This document shows positions 11,476 to 20,020 of a stretch of DNA of 64,000 nt, one piece after another. Source of the DNA: JBAZOO01 sp041648735 (GTDB taxonomy: Bacteria; Verrucomicrobiota; Lentisphaeria; Oligosphaerales; CAITYL01); contig JBAZOO010000011.1 of NCBI GenBank assembly GCA_041648735.1, forward strand, positions 35,955 to 99,954. The letters are read 5' to 3'. A model generated the notes under the pieces. That model was given only the letters and a program-made list of their open reading frames with translations, did no database searches and was not told the DNA's origin. The position numbers were made by a program, and so were the translations under genes. Position 1 is the stretch's first letter. Each line of letters opens with the position of its first letter.

Positions 11476-12946
11476 ATTTGCTCCCGAACTTCCAGTTGAT
11501 CATGGTGACCGTGAAAACCATGGCGAAAAGCATCCAGGAGATGGCGGAGGAATAGCCGAGCCGCCCGGTGGCGAAACCTTCGTTGTAGATGAAATAGCTG
11601 AGGGTCGTGGTTGAGCCGGCGGGGCCGCCCTGGGTCATGGTCCTGGCCATTTCGAAGCCGCCCTGCAAGCCGCCAATGACGGTCATGACCACAATGAAGA
11701 AGGTGATGGGGGCGAGCTGCGGCCAGACCACGTGCCAGAATTTCTGGAAGGGGCTGGCGCCGTCAATGTCGGCGGCCTCCTCCAGTTCCGGGGGGATGTT
11801 GCTCAGGCCGGCCAGATAAAGGAGCATGTTGTTGGAGCCGATGGCGCCCCACAGCCCCATGATCATGATGGCCGGCTTGGCCCATTGGTAGCTGGCCAGC
11901 CAGTCGGGGGGCGTCAGCCCTTCGGCGGCGGCGGCCATGGCGGGAAGGTTGTGGAAGACGACCGCGAAGCCGAGGAGGATGAAGGTCGGCACCAGGGCGG
12001 CCATGGCGAGCGTGAATGCCGTCCCCACCCGGCTCCAGGTTGCGCAATGGAACTCCCGGCCCGCCCCTACCCGGACGGCTTGGATGCCCGCCACAATGGC
12101 GGCGGCGGCGGGGATTCCGATCTTCATGATGCCGAGAGGCGACCAGGTGGCGACGAAATAGATCGGCAACAGGGTGAAAAAGGCGCCGATGCCGAGGGCG
12201 CAGTGCCCGATCTCACCGTCCCGCCAGTGGTTGGCCAGGGAGCGGAGGATGTGGTTGACGATCCAAACCATCAGCAGTGCGCAGAGCAGGATCAGCCCGC
12301 CCATCACCCAAGGGGGGAGTTGGTTCACGGCTTTGCCCAGGGCGGCAAGCAGCGGTGCGAGCACGGCGTTGATGGGGCCGGTCTGGGGGCTGTAGAGCTT
12401 TTTCCAGAGCAGGTAGACGGCAACGCCCGAGGTGAAGTTCGGGAGATAGAAGAGCACCCGGTAGACCGTCTGGCCGAAGAGGATGCCGCTGATCAGGGTG
12501 ATGCCGCCGATTCCGGCGATCAGGATCACGACGGCGGCGGCCCCCAGCCCCACCAGCGTGAGCAGGAGGCAGGAAGCCAGGAGGATCGCGCCCGGCAGGA
12601 GGATCTTGAAGGCGCCGGACTTCTTCCCCTTCAGGTCCTTGTTCAGCAGGATGGCGGCGAACAGGCTGCCGGCGATGGCGACGGGCGCCCCCATCATGAG
12701 GAAGAGGGTGTTGCCCAAAAAGCGCCAGAAATCACGCTCCTGGAAAAGCCGGATGAAATTCTTGAAGCCGACGAACTGGATGCTCTCCTCGGGGTGGAAC
12801 ATGTTGTGCAGGGTCAAGTCCCAGTTGCTGAACGCCAGCACCATGCTGAAGAGCAGGGGCAGGGTGGTGAAGGTCAGGAACCCGAGGATGTTGGGCGTGA
12901 GGAAGCCAACGCCCGCCAGCAGGTTGGTGATTTTTTTGCTTCGCAT
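11462..12946 (-). CDS. Carbohydrate ABC transporter permease (MalF-like), enlarged
   Basis: 494 residues, about 200 longer than a typical CUT1 inner-membrane partner. The N-terminal membrane helix and periplasmic block (QFVGFKNFIRLFQERDFW) and the C-terminal permease core are normal: GLWGAIGSNNMLLYLAGL, the EAA loop EAADIDGASPFQKFWHVVWP and the MTQGGPAGSTTTLSYFIY stretch. Between them, from about residue 110 to 330, lie extra hydrophobic segments, so the protein probably has roughly ten or more membrane spans rather than six. Such expansions occur in some Planctomycetes and Lentisphaerota transporters. The solute-binding protein gene ends one base upstream. Confidence 0.9.
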   Translation of the reverse strand: MRSKKITNLLAGVGFLTPNILGFLTFTTLPLLFSMVLAFSNWDLTLHNMFHPEESIQFVGFKNFIRLFQERDFWRFLGNTLFLMMGAPVAIAGSLFAAILLNKDLKGKKSGAFKILLPGAILLASCLLLTLVGLGAAAVVILIAGIGGITLISGILFGQTVYRVLFYLPNFTSGVAVYLLWKKLYSPQTGPINAVLAPLLAALGKAVNQLPPWVMGGLILLCALLMVWIVNHILRSLANHWRDGEIGHCALGIGAFFTLLPIYFVATWSPLGIMKIGIPAAAAIVAGIQAVRVGAGREFHCATWSRVGTAFTLAMAALVPTFILLGFAVVFHNLPAMAAAAEGLTPPDWLASYQWAKPAIMIMGLWGAIGSNNMLLYLAGLSNIPPELEEAADIDGASPFQKFWHVVWPQLAPITFFIVVMTVIGGLQGGFEMARTMTQGGPAGSTTTLSYFIYNEGFATGRLGYSSAISWMLFAMVFTVTMINWKFGSKYVND

Positions 12947-12947
12947 C

Positions 12948-14423
12948 CTATTCCGCCTCCAGCCAGCCCATGTCCTTGTAATACTTCTTGTGGAACGGAT
13001 TGCTGATCAGTTCCAGCGGAACCTTTTTCCCGGCCTTGCGCAATCCGTCAATCTTTTTTTGGATTGCCAGTTGCCGGTTGTATTCCGGCCGAAGCTTGGG
13101 ATTCTCTTTCAGTTTCCGGGCGATTTCCTCATTGATCCGCTGCTCGCAGAGCTTCACTGCGTCTTCGGGTGACATCAGGTTGGAAAGGACGGCGTCCCGG
13201 CAGTCTTTCATGTAGTTGTTGTAGACCAGGTTATTGGAGACGAAGGGGGATTTGGTCATGACAATGGAAATGGCCACGGCATCCTGGGCGAATTTCTTGT
13301 GGACCCGCCATTCGTTCGGGAACTCCTTCGGCTGGAGATATTCTTCGCGCAAGGTGTAGATGGGGTTGGGCGGGAGGGCGTCGGCATCCGCCACAATGTT
13401 CATGTTGTACTCCTCGCTGGCAAGGTAGGCCAGGAAATACTTGGCCAGTTCCTTGTGCTTGCCGCCTTTATAGACAAACGCGGCCCTTGTCGCGATGGTG
13501 GTGTTGGGATAGCCGCCATTGGGGAATTCGACGGCGTCAAGTTCCAGCTTGCCGAATTCGCGGAACTGGATCAGCGCATAGCGGCCGACGGGGACCATCG
13601 CGAATTTGCCGCTGAAGAAGAGCTGGAAGCCCGCCCCGCCGTAGCCGACCTCGCTGGTGAAGGAGGCGCTTTCGGCGGCGGATGGGACGAGGTGATCCTC
13701 ATTGATCCATTTCTTGTTGAGCTTGAGGGCGTTCCGGTAGCCGTCATGGCCCGCTCCCGTCAACTGCGCCCGGGTCAGCGTCTCGTTGAACACATCGGTG
13801 CCGAAGGAGCGCATCAGGGTGAGGATGTCGATGTCCGCGCTCCAGAAGTACTGGCGCCTTTCCAGCCCGCGGTTGGCGACCGCGACAAACTCCTTCCCCC
13901 GGCGCTCGAACTCGGCGATGTCCCAGCGCATCGGCGGCGCTTCCAGGCCAAGTTCCTTGAAAATCCCGAGGTTCACAAAAAACATGTTCGCGGAGACATT
14001 GCAGGGGAAGAGGTACTGCCGGCCCTGCACCTTGAGGTCGTCCTCCAGCGACGGATAGGTCTTCGCCGGATCGAACCCCAGCCGCTTCGCGTCCTCGGTG
14101 ACGTCTTCCATGATCCCCATCTCCTGGAAGTAGATCACGTCGCCACCCCCGCAGTCCATCACATCGCCGCCGACCCCGGAAATGCTCTGGATGATCAGCT
14201 TGGATGGTTCCCGGTTGGCGCTGTCGATCCGCAGTTCGCAGTCCGGATAGTTGTTCTTCCGCATCCACTCCCCGAAGTTCTGGATTTGCAGGGTGCGGGC
14301 GGGGTTGTTGTCGGTGACCCAGTAGATGACGGGCTTGTCGGCGGCGCGCTCGCTGGTGAGCCAGAAAGTCACCAGGCTGGCGCCGACGAGAATGCTCAAA
14401 AGTGTGGCAAAGAGGTATTTCAA
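12948..14423 (-). CDS. Extracellular sugar-binding protein of the ABC transporter
   Basis: About 490 residues with an uncleaved or type I signal anchor (KYLFATLLSILVGASLVTFW). The mature part reads as a type I solute-binding fold (SBP_bac_1): WVTDNNPARTLQIQNF, a hinge SGVGGDVMDCGGGDVIYF, YLFPCNVSANMFFVN, and GYPNTTIATRAAFVYKG. I take the TTG at 14423 as start because GGAG lies 9 bases before it and the signal follows at once. The frame stays open to 14546, but that part is Pro/Arg-rich. It forms an operon with the permeases. Confidence 0.85.
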   Translation of the reverse strand: MKYLFATLLSILVGASLVTFWLTSERAADKPVIYWVTDNNPARTLQIQNFGEWMRKNNYPDCELRIDSANREPSKLIIQSISGVGGDVMDCGGGDVIYFQEMGIMEDVTEDAKRLGFDPAKTYPSLEDDLKVQGRQYLFPCNVSANMFFVNLGIFKELGLEAPPMRWDIAEFERRGKEFVAVANRGLERRQYFWSADIDILTLMRSFGTDVFNETLTRAQLTGAGHDGYRNALKLNKKWINEDHLVPSAAESASFTSEVGYGGAGFQLFFSGKFAMVPVGRYALIQFREFGKLELDAVEFPNGGYPNTTIATRAAFVYKGGKHKELAKYFLAYLASEEYNMNIVADADALPPNPIYTLREEYLQPKEFPNEWRVHKKFAQDAVAISIVMTKSPFVSNNLVYNNYMKDCRDAVLSNLMSPEDAVKLCEQRINEEIARKLKENPKLRPEYNRQLAIQKKIDGLRKAGKKVPLELISNPFHKKYYKDMGWLEAE

Positions 14424-14661
14424 AAGAATGGCTCCAGTTGAAATTTCCGTTCGGCGTTCAGGTTGGGGCGGTGGGGCAAGGGGGGCGGCCTTGGCAAATG
14501 GGGCGCCATCCCGAAGGGGAAGGCCGGCAAAAGCGGGGCGCGCCATCCGCCGCCCGAGGCCGTCCAGAACCGGGTAATATCTCCCGGAAAGGGGGGAGAT
14601 GCAAACGCTTGGGACTTGAAATTTGAAATTGGGGAATCGGGATTCGGCGCCCCATGCACTT

Positions 14662-16113
14662 TCACCCGGGGATGGCCACGCATTCGATGCCGAAGGCGGC
14701 GGCGACCTTGCGGATGGCCGCGGCGCGGTGGCCGAGGCCGAGGGCGAAATGGTGGGTGGGGCCTTCGGCGACCCAGCGGGTGAGGAAGGTGCGCACGTCC
14801 GGCTTGAACCGGCCGTGGGTGTTGGTGTTGCCGGTGGGCGGGACCGGGCCGGCGACCGACTCGCCCTCGGCGACGATGAACTTGAACTTGCCGTCGGCCT
14901 TCACCCCGATGCTGAGCATGGTGATCGGGCCGTCCTTGATCCGGAATTCGACGCTGGCGCCGGAGCCGGGCTTGCCGTGGTACTGCTTGAGGCTGCGGAT
15001 GACCGGCTGGCCAGCGGCGATGTTGAGGTGGTGCGGGCCGTCGTGGCCGACGAGGACGGAGTCGCGGCGGAAATCAACGGGGTGGAACTCGGCGAAGCTG
15101 CCGCCCATGTCGAGCCGGTCCAGGATCATCATGGCCACGCAGGTCTTGAGGTCGAACTCGCCGCACATGGGGAAGCCGGCGCTGGTGAGCAGGGAATTGC
15201 CGACGATGAGGTTGGTGACCAGTTCGCGCATGGGGGAGCCGGGCTCGGCCTCGTAGTAGTAGGCGAGGCCGTCGAGCGCCTTGTCCTCGATGAACCGCTC
15301 CAGGGCGACGGCGGCGCGGGCGGCGGTGGCGAGGTCCTTGTCGGTGAGCTTGGTGGTGAGGGGGTCGGAGACCGGGTCGGGGGTGGCGAAGAACTCCAGG
15401 ATTTCCCGGCTCTTGGCGGCGATGGCGTCCGCGGAAACGTCCCGGTAATGCTTCATGATCTGGTCGGGCTCGCACTGGACGACGTGGGCGCCGAAGGCGG
15501 CGGTGACGGCGGTGGGGTCGGTCTGCATGTCGAGCATGGCTTCGAGGACGTGGCCCAGGTGGCCGAAGCGGGCGCGGCGGAGGGAGTGGACGGCCTTGGC
15601 GACGGCGCACCATTCGGCAATGGCGGCGTCGGCCACGGGGTCGTCGTGGAGGGTGCCGAGGATGACCTCCGGCGCCGGCCGCCCCATGCGGATGGCGACG
15701 CCGGTGAACTCGGGCACGGAGCAGAAGTCGTCGTTGCAGAGTTGGACGTAGGTCCGGGCGTTCGGATAGTCCATGGCCTTGAGCGGCTGGAGCGCGGCCA
15801 GGACGACGGGGATCTTGAGGTCGCGGACGATGGCGCCGAAGGTTGCGGAGGTCGCATAGGTGAGCATGTCCACGAAGAGGAGGTCGGGATCGAACGCCTT
15901 GATTTGGGGCAGTGCGGCCTGGGCGGCCTGGGCGTTGTCAACCATGCCGAAGCACTGGACCTTGACGCCATGGGCGCCGACCTTCCCCAGGAAGACGTCA
16001 AGCTTGCCCATCAGCTCGTCGCGCAGTCCGGGGAACTGCCCCCAGTAGGTGTCGAGCCCGACGCCGATGACCGCGACGTTCGCCGTGAGTTCATTCCGCC
16101 GTTTGACTTGCAT
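14662..16113 (-). CDS. L-fucose/L-arabinose isomerase-family protein
   Basis: 483 residues of the fucose/arabinose isomerase superfamily, which interconverts aldose and ketose sugars with a divalent metal. Visible are an N-terminal Rossmann-like half (VAVIGVGLDTYWGQFPGLRD), a central block with PMCGEFDLKTCVAMMILDRL and the GHDGPHHLNIA metal/substrate loop, and a C-terminal beta domain. The usual metal ligand Glu/His set appears shifted (GEFD, FAEFHP, GHDGPHH), so a different but related substrate is possible. It sits between the ABC transporter and the large putative glycosidase, consistent with catabolism of a released sugar. Confidence 0.8.
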   Translation of the reverse strand: MQVKRRNELTANVAVIGVGLDTYWGQFPGLRDELMGKLDVFLGKVGAHGVKVQCFGMVDNAQAAQAALPQIKAFDPDLLFVDMLTYATSATFGAIVRDLKIPVVLAALQPLKAMDYPNARTYVQLCNDDFCSVPEFTGVAIRMGRPAPEVILGTLHDDPVADAAIAEWCAVAKAVHSLRRARFGHLGHVLEAMLDMQTDPTAVTAAFGAHVVQCEPDQIMKHYRDVSADAIAAKSREILEFFATPDPVSDPLTTKLTDKDLATAARAAVALERFIEDKALDGLAYYYEAEPGSPMRELVTNLIVGNSLLTSAGFPMCGEFDLKTCVAMMILDRLDMGGSFAEFHPVDFRRDSVLVGHDGPHHLNIAAGQPVIRSLKQYHGKPGSGASVEFRIKDGPITMLSIGVKADGKFKFIVAEGESVAGPVPPTGNTNTHGRFKPDVRTFLTRWVAEGPTHHFALGLGHRAAAIRKVAAAFGIECVAIPG

Positions 16114-16141
16114 GGGTGGATCCTTCCGTTTTGCGTCCAGT

Positions 16142-18574
16142 TCAAGCGAGAATTTGGATCATCAGTTCGCCGGTGACATTTTCCACTTCCAGGCAGTCGC
16201 CGTCGGTCGTCGCGACGGGCCGGGCGTCGGCCCAGTCGCCACCAAGGAAGGGATGTTGCGGATTCCGCAGGAAACGGACCTTGGCCGCCTTGCCCGTTTC
16301 GGGGAGGAAGCGGACCGTGGCGCCCTTCAGCCCCTTCACCAGGATTTGCCGGCGCAGGCAAATCTCTTCGGCGGTGCTTTCGCCGGCGGCGACGAAGCCG
16401 TCATCCTGGGCGACGAAGACGCGGCATTCCTCATGCCAGCTCCGGGGCAGGCGGTAGCAGGCGTAGCCGGCGCGGAGGACGGTTTCGGTGCCGGTGAAGA
16501 TTGGCGCGCCCAGCGGGGTCTTGAGCCGGATGCCAGCGGTGAGGTCTGGGGTGAAGCCGGCGAAATGGAGGGCGTTGTCGTGGCGGGCGATGAGGGTGAT
16601 GGGGCAGCGGGCGCCCCATTCCCGCTTCTCGAAGCGGATGGTCCAGCCAAATTCGGCGAGCAAGAGCCCCGGCAGCCGTTCCAGGTGGAAGTTGAGCGCG
16701 GGATCCCGGGGCGCGAGGTGCTGGCCGCCCTCGCCGGCCTTGCCCGAGACCGTGCCCCGGAGCCAGACGGCACGGCCGCCCTTCCAGGCCGGGAGGGCGC
16801 GGGTGGCGGCGATGACGCGGGTCTGGGAGCCTTGGGCGGCGCTGGCCAGCACCGTGGTGGCGGCATCGCCGGCCATCGCGTCAAGGCCGCCGCCGGAGAC
16901 CAGGGGGTCATGGTGGAAGGTGGCGGGGATGGCGCCCGCCGCCACGGCGTCCAGTTCCAGGGAAGAAATGAAGGTGAAGTCGCCGGAGAGCGGCGGCGCC
17001 GGCGCCAGGCCGATGAGTGACCGCAACCGCTCCGGCGCGCCGGCGAGGGGGCCGTAGAGCATGGCGCGGCCGCCGCCGGAGACAAAGGCGGCAATGGCGG
17101 CGGCGCACTCGTCGGACAAGGTCCCGCACGGAGCGAAGAGGATCGAGGCCTTGTAGAGGTCCGGCTTTTCGCGGAGCGTCTTCACGAAATTGGCGCTGCT
17201 GACCACGGTGTTGAGGGGGAGCCCGTGGTTGATGGCGCCGCAGACAAACCAGTCGCCGAAGAAAATGGCATCGAGCCCGCGCCCCGCCGCGACTTGGTCG
17301 TGGATCTCGTCGAAAGGGTAGACCCAGACCAGCGGCCCGGGACTGTCGGGGGCGGTGGCCAGCGCTTCGAGCAGCTTGGGAACGACCTCCAGGGGAACCT
17401 GGTCCGGCATCCGGCCGAAGGCGTCGTCAACCGTGAGCAGGGAGAGATGGTCGGGGGTGCGGATGGCGCCGGTGGCGTCGAGCCGGGCGATGGTGAGCGG
17501 GAGGAAGATGTCATGGCTTTCGCGGTGGTAGCGGTCGAGCCAGGGGCTGTTCTTGAACCAAGGGTCGTGGAGGTAGAAGCGGAACTGGTAGGAGCGGTCA
17601 TCCGGGACTTCCGCGATGTGGGCCATCCAGCCGCCGAGTTCGATGCCGAAGTCGCCGTCCATGGCGGCCCAGGGGGAGTTGGGCGGCGGCAGCGGCTTGA
17701 AGGTGCGGTAGATCTCGCGGATCGGCACGCCGTCGGAGGCGACATCCACGCCGGTGGGGAAATTGCTGCCCCGGCAGTGGACGGGAAAGGCGCAGGCGGC
17801 GGTGAACTCCGTCCAGAAATCCAGGATGCGTTTGCGGGTTTCCGGGGCGCGGGCGTTGGAGAAGCTCTTGCCGTCGAAGAGGGCGCCGGTGTAGGACCAG
17901 CTTTCCAGGCCGAAGCCGAAGCCGTTGGAGAGCCAGATGGCGTCGAAGCCCATGTCGCTGAGGAAGAGCTGGGCCTGGCGGCCGAGGAAGCGGCCGAACG
18001 GCTCGCCTTGGGGGATGCCGTTGGGGTAGGAGGCATAGGCGCGGGTGTCGGCGTTGAGGGTGGCATAGCAGCAGACGAAGCTGGGGGCGCCGCCCCAGCG
18101 GCAGAGGCAGATTTCCGGATGGCGCTCGTACTTGAAGGCGGACTTGGCGAACTCCGGGCCGGGGTCGAAGGTGGCGATGACGCGGACGGGCTTGCCCAGG
18201 GTTGCGGTGCGCGCCTTGATTTTCCCCACGAGCCCCTTCAGCCAGGCGTAGGTGAACTCCGGCGGGTTTTCCATGTAGGGATAGGGGTGCTTGTGGATGC
18301 CCAGCCCCTCCGGATCGCTCGGGCTGGTCCCGCCCCAGCGCGGGTTGGCGACGCCGATCCACTTGGCCCATTCGAAGGTGGCGGCGGGGTTGCGGTTGTA
18401 GTCCAGGATTTCCGAGCCGTCGGCGGCCCAGAGCATGACGGAGACGGCCTCGGCCCGGTCGGTCAGCTCGCGCCATTGGCGGAAGAGCCGGTCCAGGACG
18501 GCCTCCTGGGTCGCCGCGGCGGTGTCGGTGAACGGCTTCAGGCTCATTTCAAGATTGACATTCGCCAACTTCAT
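16142..18574 (-). CDS. Large putative glycoside hydrolase with a trimerisation-like domain
   Basis: 810 residues with no signal peptide. The N-terminal half reads as a (beta/alpha)8-type enzyme: NLEMSLKPF, VIATFDPGPEFAKSAFKYER, GFDAIWLSNGFGFGLESW, CRGSNFPTGVDVASDG and DAMFG-like strands. Residues roughly 440-540 (TVVSSANFVKTLRE, ILFAPCGTLSDE, FVSGGGRAMLYGPLAG) look like the Rossmann-type domain of GH42-like beta-galactosidases. A beta-rich C-terminal region follows. I do not recognise a named GH family. It has no clear catalytic glutamate pair I can point to. Its neighbours (isomerase, transporter, GH94) support a role in intracellular glycan breakdown. Confidence 0.7.
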   Translation of the reverse strand: MKLANVNLEMSLKPFTDTAAATQEAVLDRLFRQWRELTDRAEAVSVMLWAADGSEILDYNRNPAATFEWAKWIGVANPRWGGTSPSDPEGLGIHKHPYPYMENPPEFTYAWLKGLVGKIKARTATLGKPVRVIATFDPGPEFAKSAFKYERHPEICLCRWGGAPSFVCCYATLNADTRAYASYPNGIPQGEPFGRFLGRQAQLFLSDMGFDAIWLSNGFGFGLESWSYTGALFDGKSFSNARAPETRKRILDFWTEFTAACAFPVHCRGSNFPTGVDVASDGVPIREIYRTFKPLPPPNSPWAAMDGDFGIELGGWMAHIAEVPDDRSYQFRFYLHDPWFKNSPWLDRYHRESHDIFLPLTIARLDATGAIRTPDHLSLLTVDDAFGRMPDQVPLEVVPKLLEALATAPDSPGPLVWVYPFDEIHDQVAAGRGLDAIFFGDWFVCGAINHGLPLNTVVSSANFVKTLREKPDLYKASILFAPCGTLSDECAAAIAAFVSGGGRAMLYGPLAGAPERLRSLIGLAPAPPLSGDFTFISSLELDAVAAGAIPATFHHDPLVSGGGLDAMAGDAATTVLASAAQGSQTRVIAATRALPAWKGGRAVWLRGTVSGKAGEGGQHLAPRDPALNFHLERLPGLLLAEFGWTIRFEKREWGARCPITLIARHDNALHFAGFTPDLTAGIRLKTPLGAPIFTGTETVLRAGYACYRLPRSWHEECRVFVAQDDGFVAAGESTAEEICLRRQILVKGLKGATVRFLPETGKAAKVRFLRNPQHPFLGGDWADARPVATTDGDCLEVENVTGELMIQILA

Positions 18575-18589
18575 CTTCGACCCTCCGGT

Positions 18590-19054
18590 TCAATACTGGC
18601 CAAACTCATGGGCCGTAGCGACCATCGCCAGGAAATTCTCCGGCAGGACGCTGGCGACAATCGAATGGTCGGAGCAGACCACGTAGCCTCCGTCCTTGGC
18701 CAGGGCTTCGATGTGACGGCGCGTGTCGGCGCGGACTTCATCGGCAGTCCCGGAGGAAAGAAGGGCGACGCTGATGTTGCCGACGGGGCAAAGGCGGTCG
18801 CCATATTTCGCCTTGAAGGCATAGATGTCATTCGCCCCGGACTGCAGGGGATGGCAGGCCTCGACTCCCCATTCCAGCCAGTATGGAATGACCGCCGGCG
18901 GCATGGTCCAAAAGTCCAGGTCGTAGCTGGCGCGCCCCAGGCAATGGGCGATGCTTCTGGGGCCGATCCAGACTTCGAAGTTCGGGACGCGGTCAAGTTT
19001 CTGCCGCCGGAACGCCGCCAGCAGCCGGTTGATGTTGGGGCGTTCAGCTTTCAA
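18590..19054 (-). pseudogene. URO-D/MtaA-like protein with a large internal in-frame deletion
   Basis: 154 residues, under half the length of uroporphyrinogen decarboxylase-like proteins (about 340-360). The N-terminal 45 residues fit the family start (NINRLLAAFRRQKLDRVPNF), then the sequence jumps to the C-terminal half: VIPYWLEWGVEACHPLQ, DIYAFKAKYGDRLCPVGNIS, GTADEVRADTRRHIEALA, and the terminal ENFLAMVATAHEFGQY. About 170-180 residues of the barrel core are missing without a frameshift. It starts at a TTG that overlaps the stop of the IclR gene (TTGA). I think it is a decaying methyltransferase-type gene rather than a working enzyme. Confidence 0.7.
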
Positions 19055-19806
19055 TCTCTGGGATCCTCTCGGTGTCCAGTTTCTTTCAGGGAACGGCTCA
19101 TGGCCTGTGCCGCCGCCACGATCCGGCGGACGATCTGTTTGCCCAGCGTGACGTCGAACCTGGAAAGCGGCACACTGATCCCCAAGGCGAGGATCCCCCG
19201 CCCCGCGGCGTCGAACACCGGAACGCCGAAGGCCGCCACCCCGCTCCGGTTGTAGTCCGTCAACTCGGCATGACCGGCGTCGCGGACGGCGCGCAGCCGC
19301 TGTTCAAGCCCGGCGATTTCCGCATGCCGGGGCCGGGCCTGGAGGTAGGCCGTAATGGTGCCGACGTCCTGCCAAGCCAGCAGCGCCTGGCCGCAGGCCA
19401 TGAGGTGCGGATCGGCCAACTCCCCCGTCGGCGGCACCGAAGTTGACAACTCCTTTTCGCAAGTGCGGGAACAGACGCACTGGAAGGCGCCGCGGTCGCA
19501 GGCCAGGGCCACGGTGGTCTCCCCGAACTCCCGGAAGAGCGCCTGCACGTGCGGCCGGGCCAGGTCGCCCAGCCGCGCCGGAAGGTCGGCGGCGCGCCCC
19601 AGAAACACCGCCGCCAAGCCGACGCGATACCGGCGCGAATCTTCGTCAAATTCCAGGTATTGCCGGGCCTGGAGGGTTTTGAGCAACTGTTGGGCGGTGG
19701 GCGGCTTCATGCCGGTCAGGCGCGCCAGTTCGCGGACGCCGATCCAGTCGCCGTGGCTGGCGACGGTGTTGAGCAGGGTGAGCGCCTTGTTGACGGACTG
19801 GACCAT
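19051..19806 (-). CDS. IclR-family transcriptional regulator
   Basis: 251 residues. The N-terminal winged helix (VNKALTLLNTVASHGDW, VRELARLTGMKPPTAQQLLKTL) binds DNA. The C-terminal effector domain has the family signatures ELADPHLMACGQALLAW, and RSGVAAFGVPVFDAAGRGI near the end. The ATG at 19806 is chosen by homology and a GGAA upstream. The frame stays open further left without a credible start. Just upstream, at about 19840, TGTCGGACA forms a near-palindrome that could be an autoregulatory operator. It heads the URO-D-like, glycosidase, isomerase and transporter group and probably controls it in response to a carboxylate or sugar acid. Confidence 0.9.
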   Translation of the reverse strand: MVQSVNKALTLLNTVASHGDWIGVRELARLTGMKPPTAQQLLKTLQARQYLEFDEDSRRYRVGLAAVFLGRAADLPARLGDLARPHVQALFREFGETTVALACDRGAFQCVCSRTCEKELSTSVPPTGELADPHLMACGQALLAWQDVGTITAYLQARPRHAEIAGLEQRLRAVRDAGHAELTDYNRSGVAAFGVPVFDAAGRGILALGISVPLSRFDVTLGKQIVRRIVAAAQAMSRSLKETGHREDPRD

Positions 19807-20020
19807 GTTTGTTCCGTTATGGTGAACGATGTTTTGCGATGTCGGACAATGTACCGCCCAAGCAAGGAAGTGGCAACCCCGAACGGAGCCCGCCGGGAGC
19901 GGCAAACTCCGCCCCTTTCCGTTGCGGCTCAGCCGGCCGGCACGATTGCCATGCACCGGGAACGGAAAGAGGAACCAAGCGAAGGCCGCGTCCAAAGACG
20001 GCGCGAAAGGCAACGGCGGT

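Noticed and set aside
16142..18574. Naming the 810-residue protein as a specific GH family
   Set aside because: I see the general fold and a trimerisation-like domain, but not a catalytic pair I can place.
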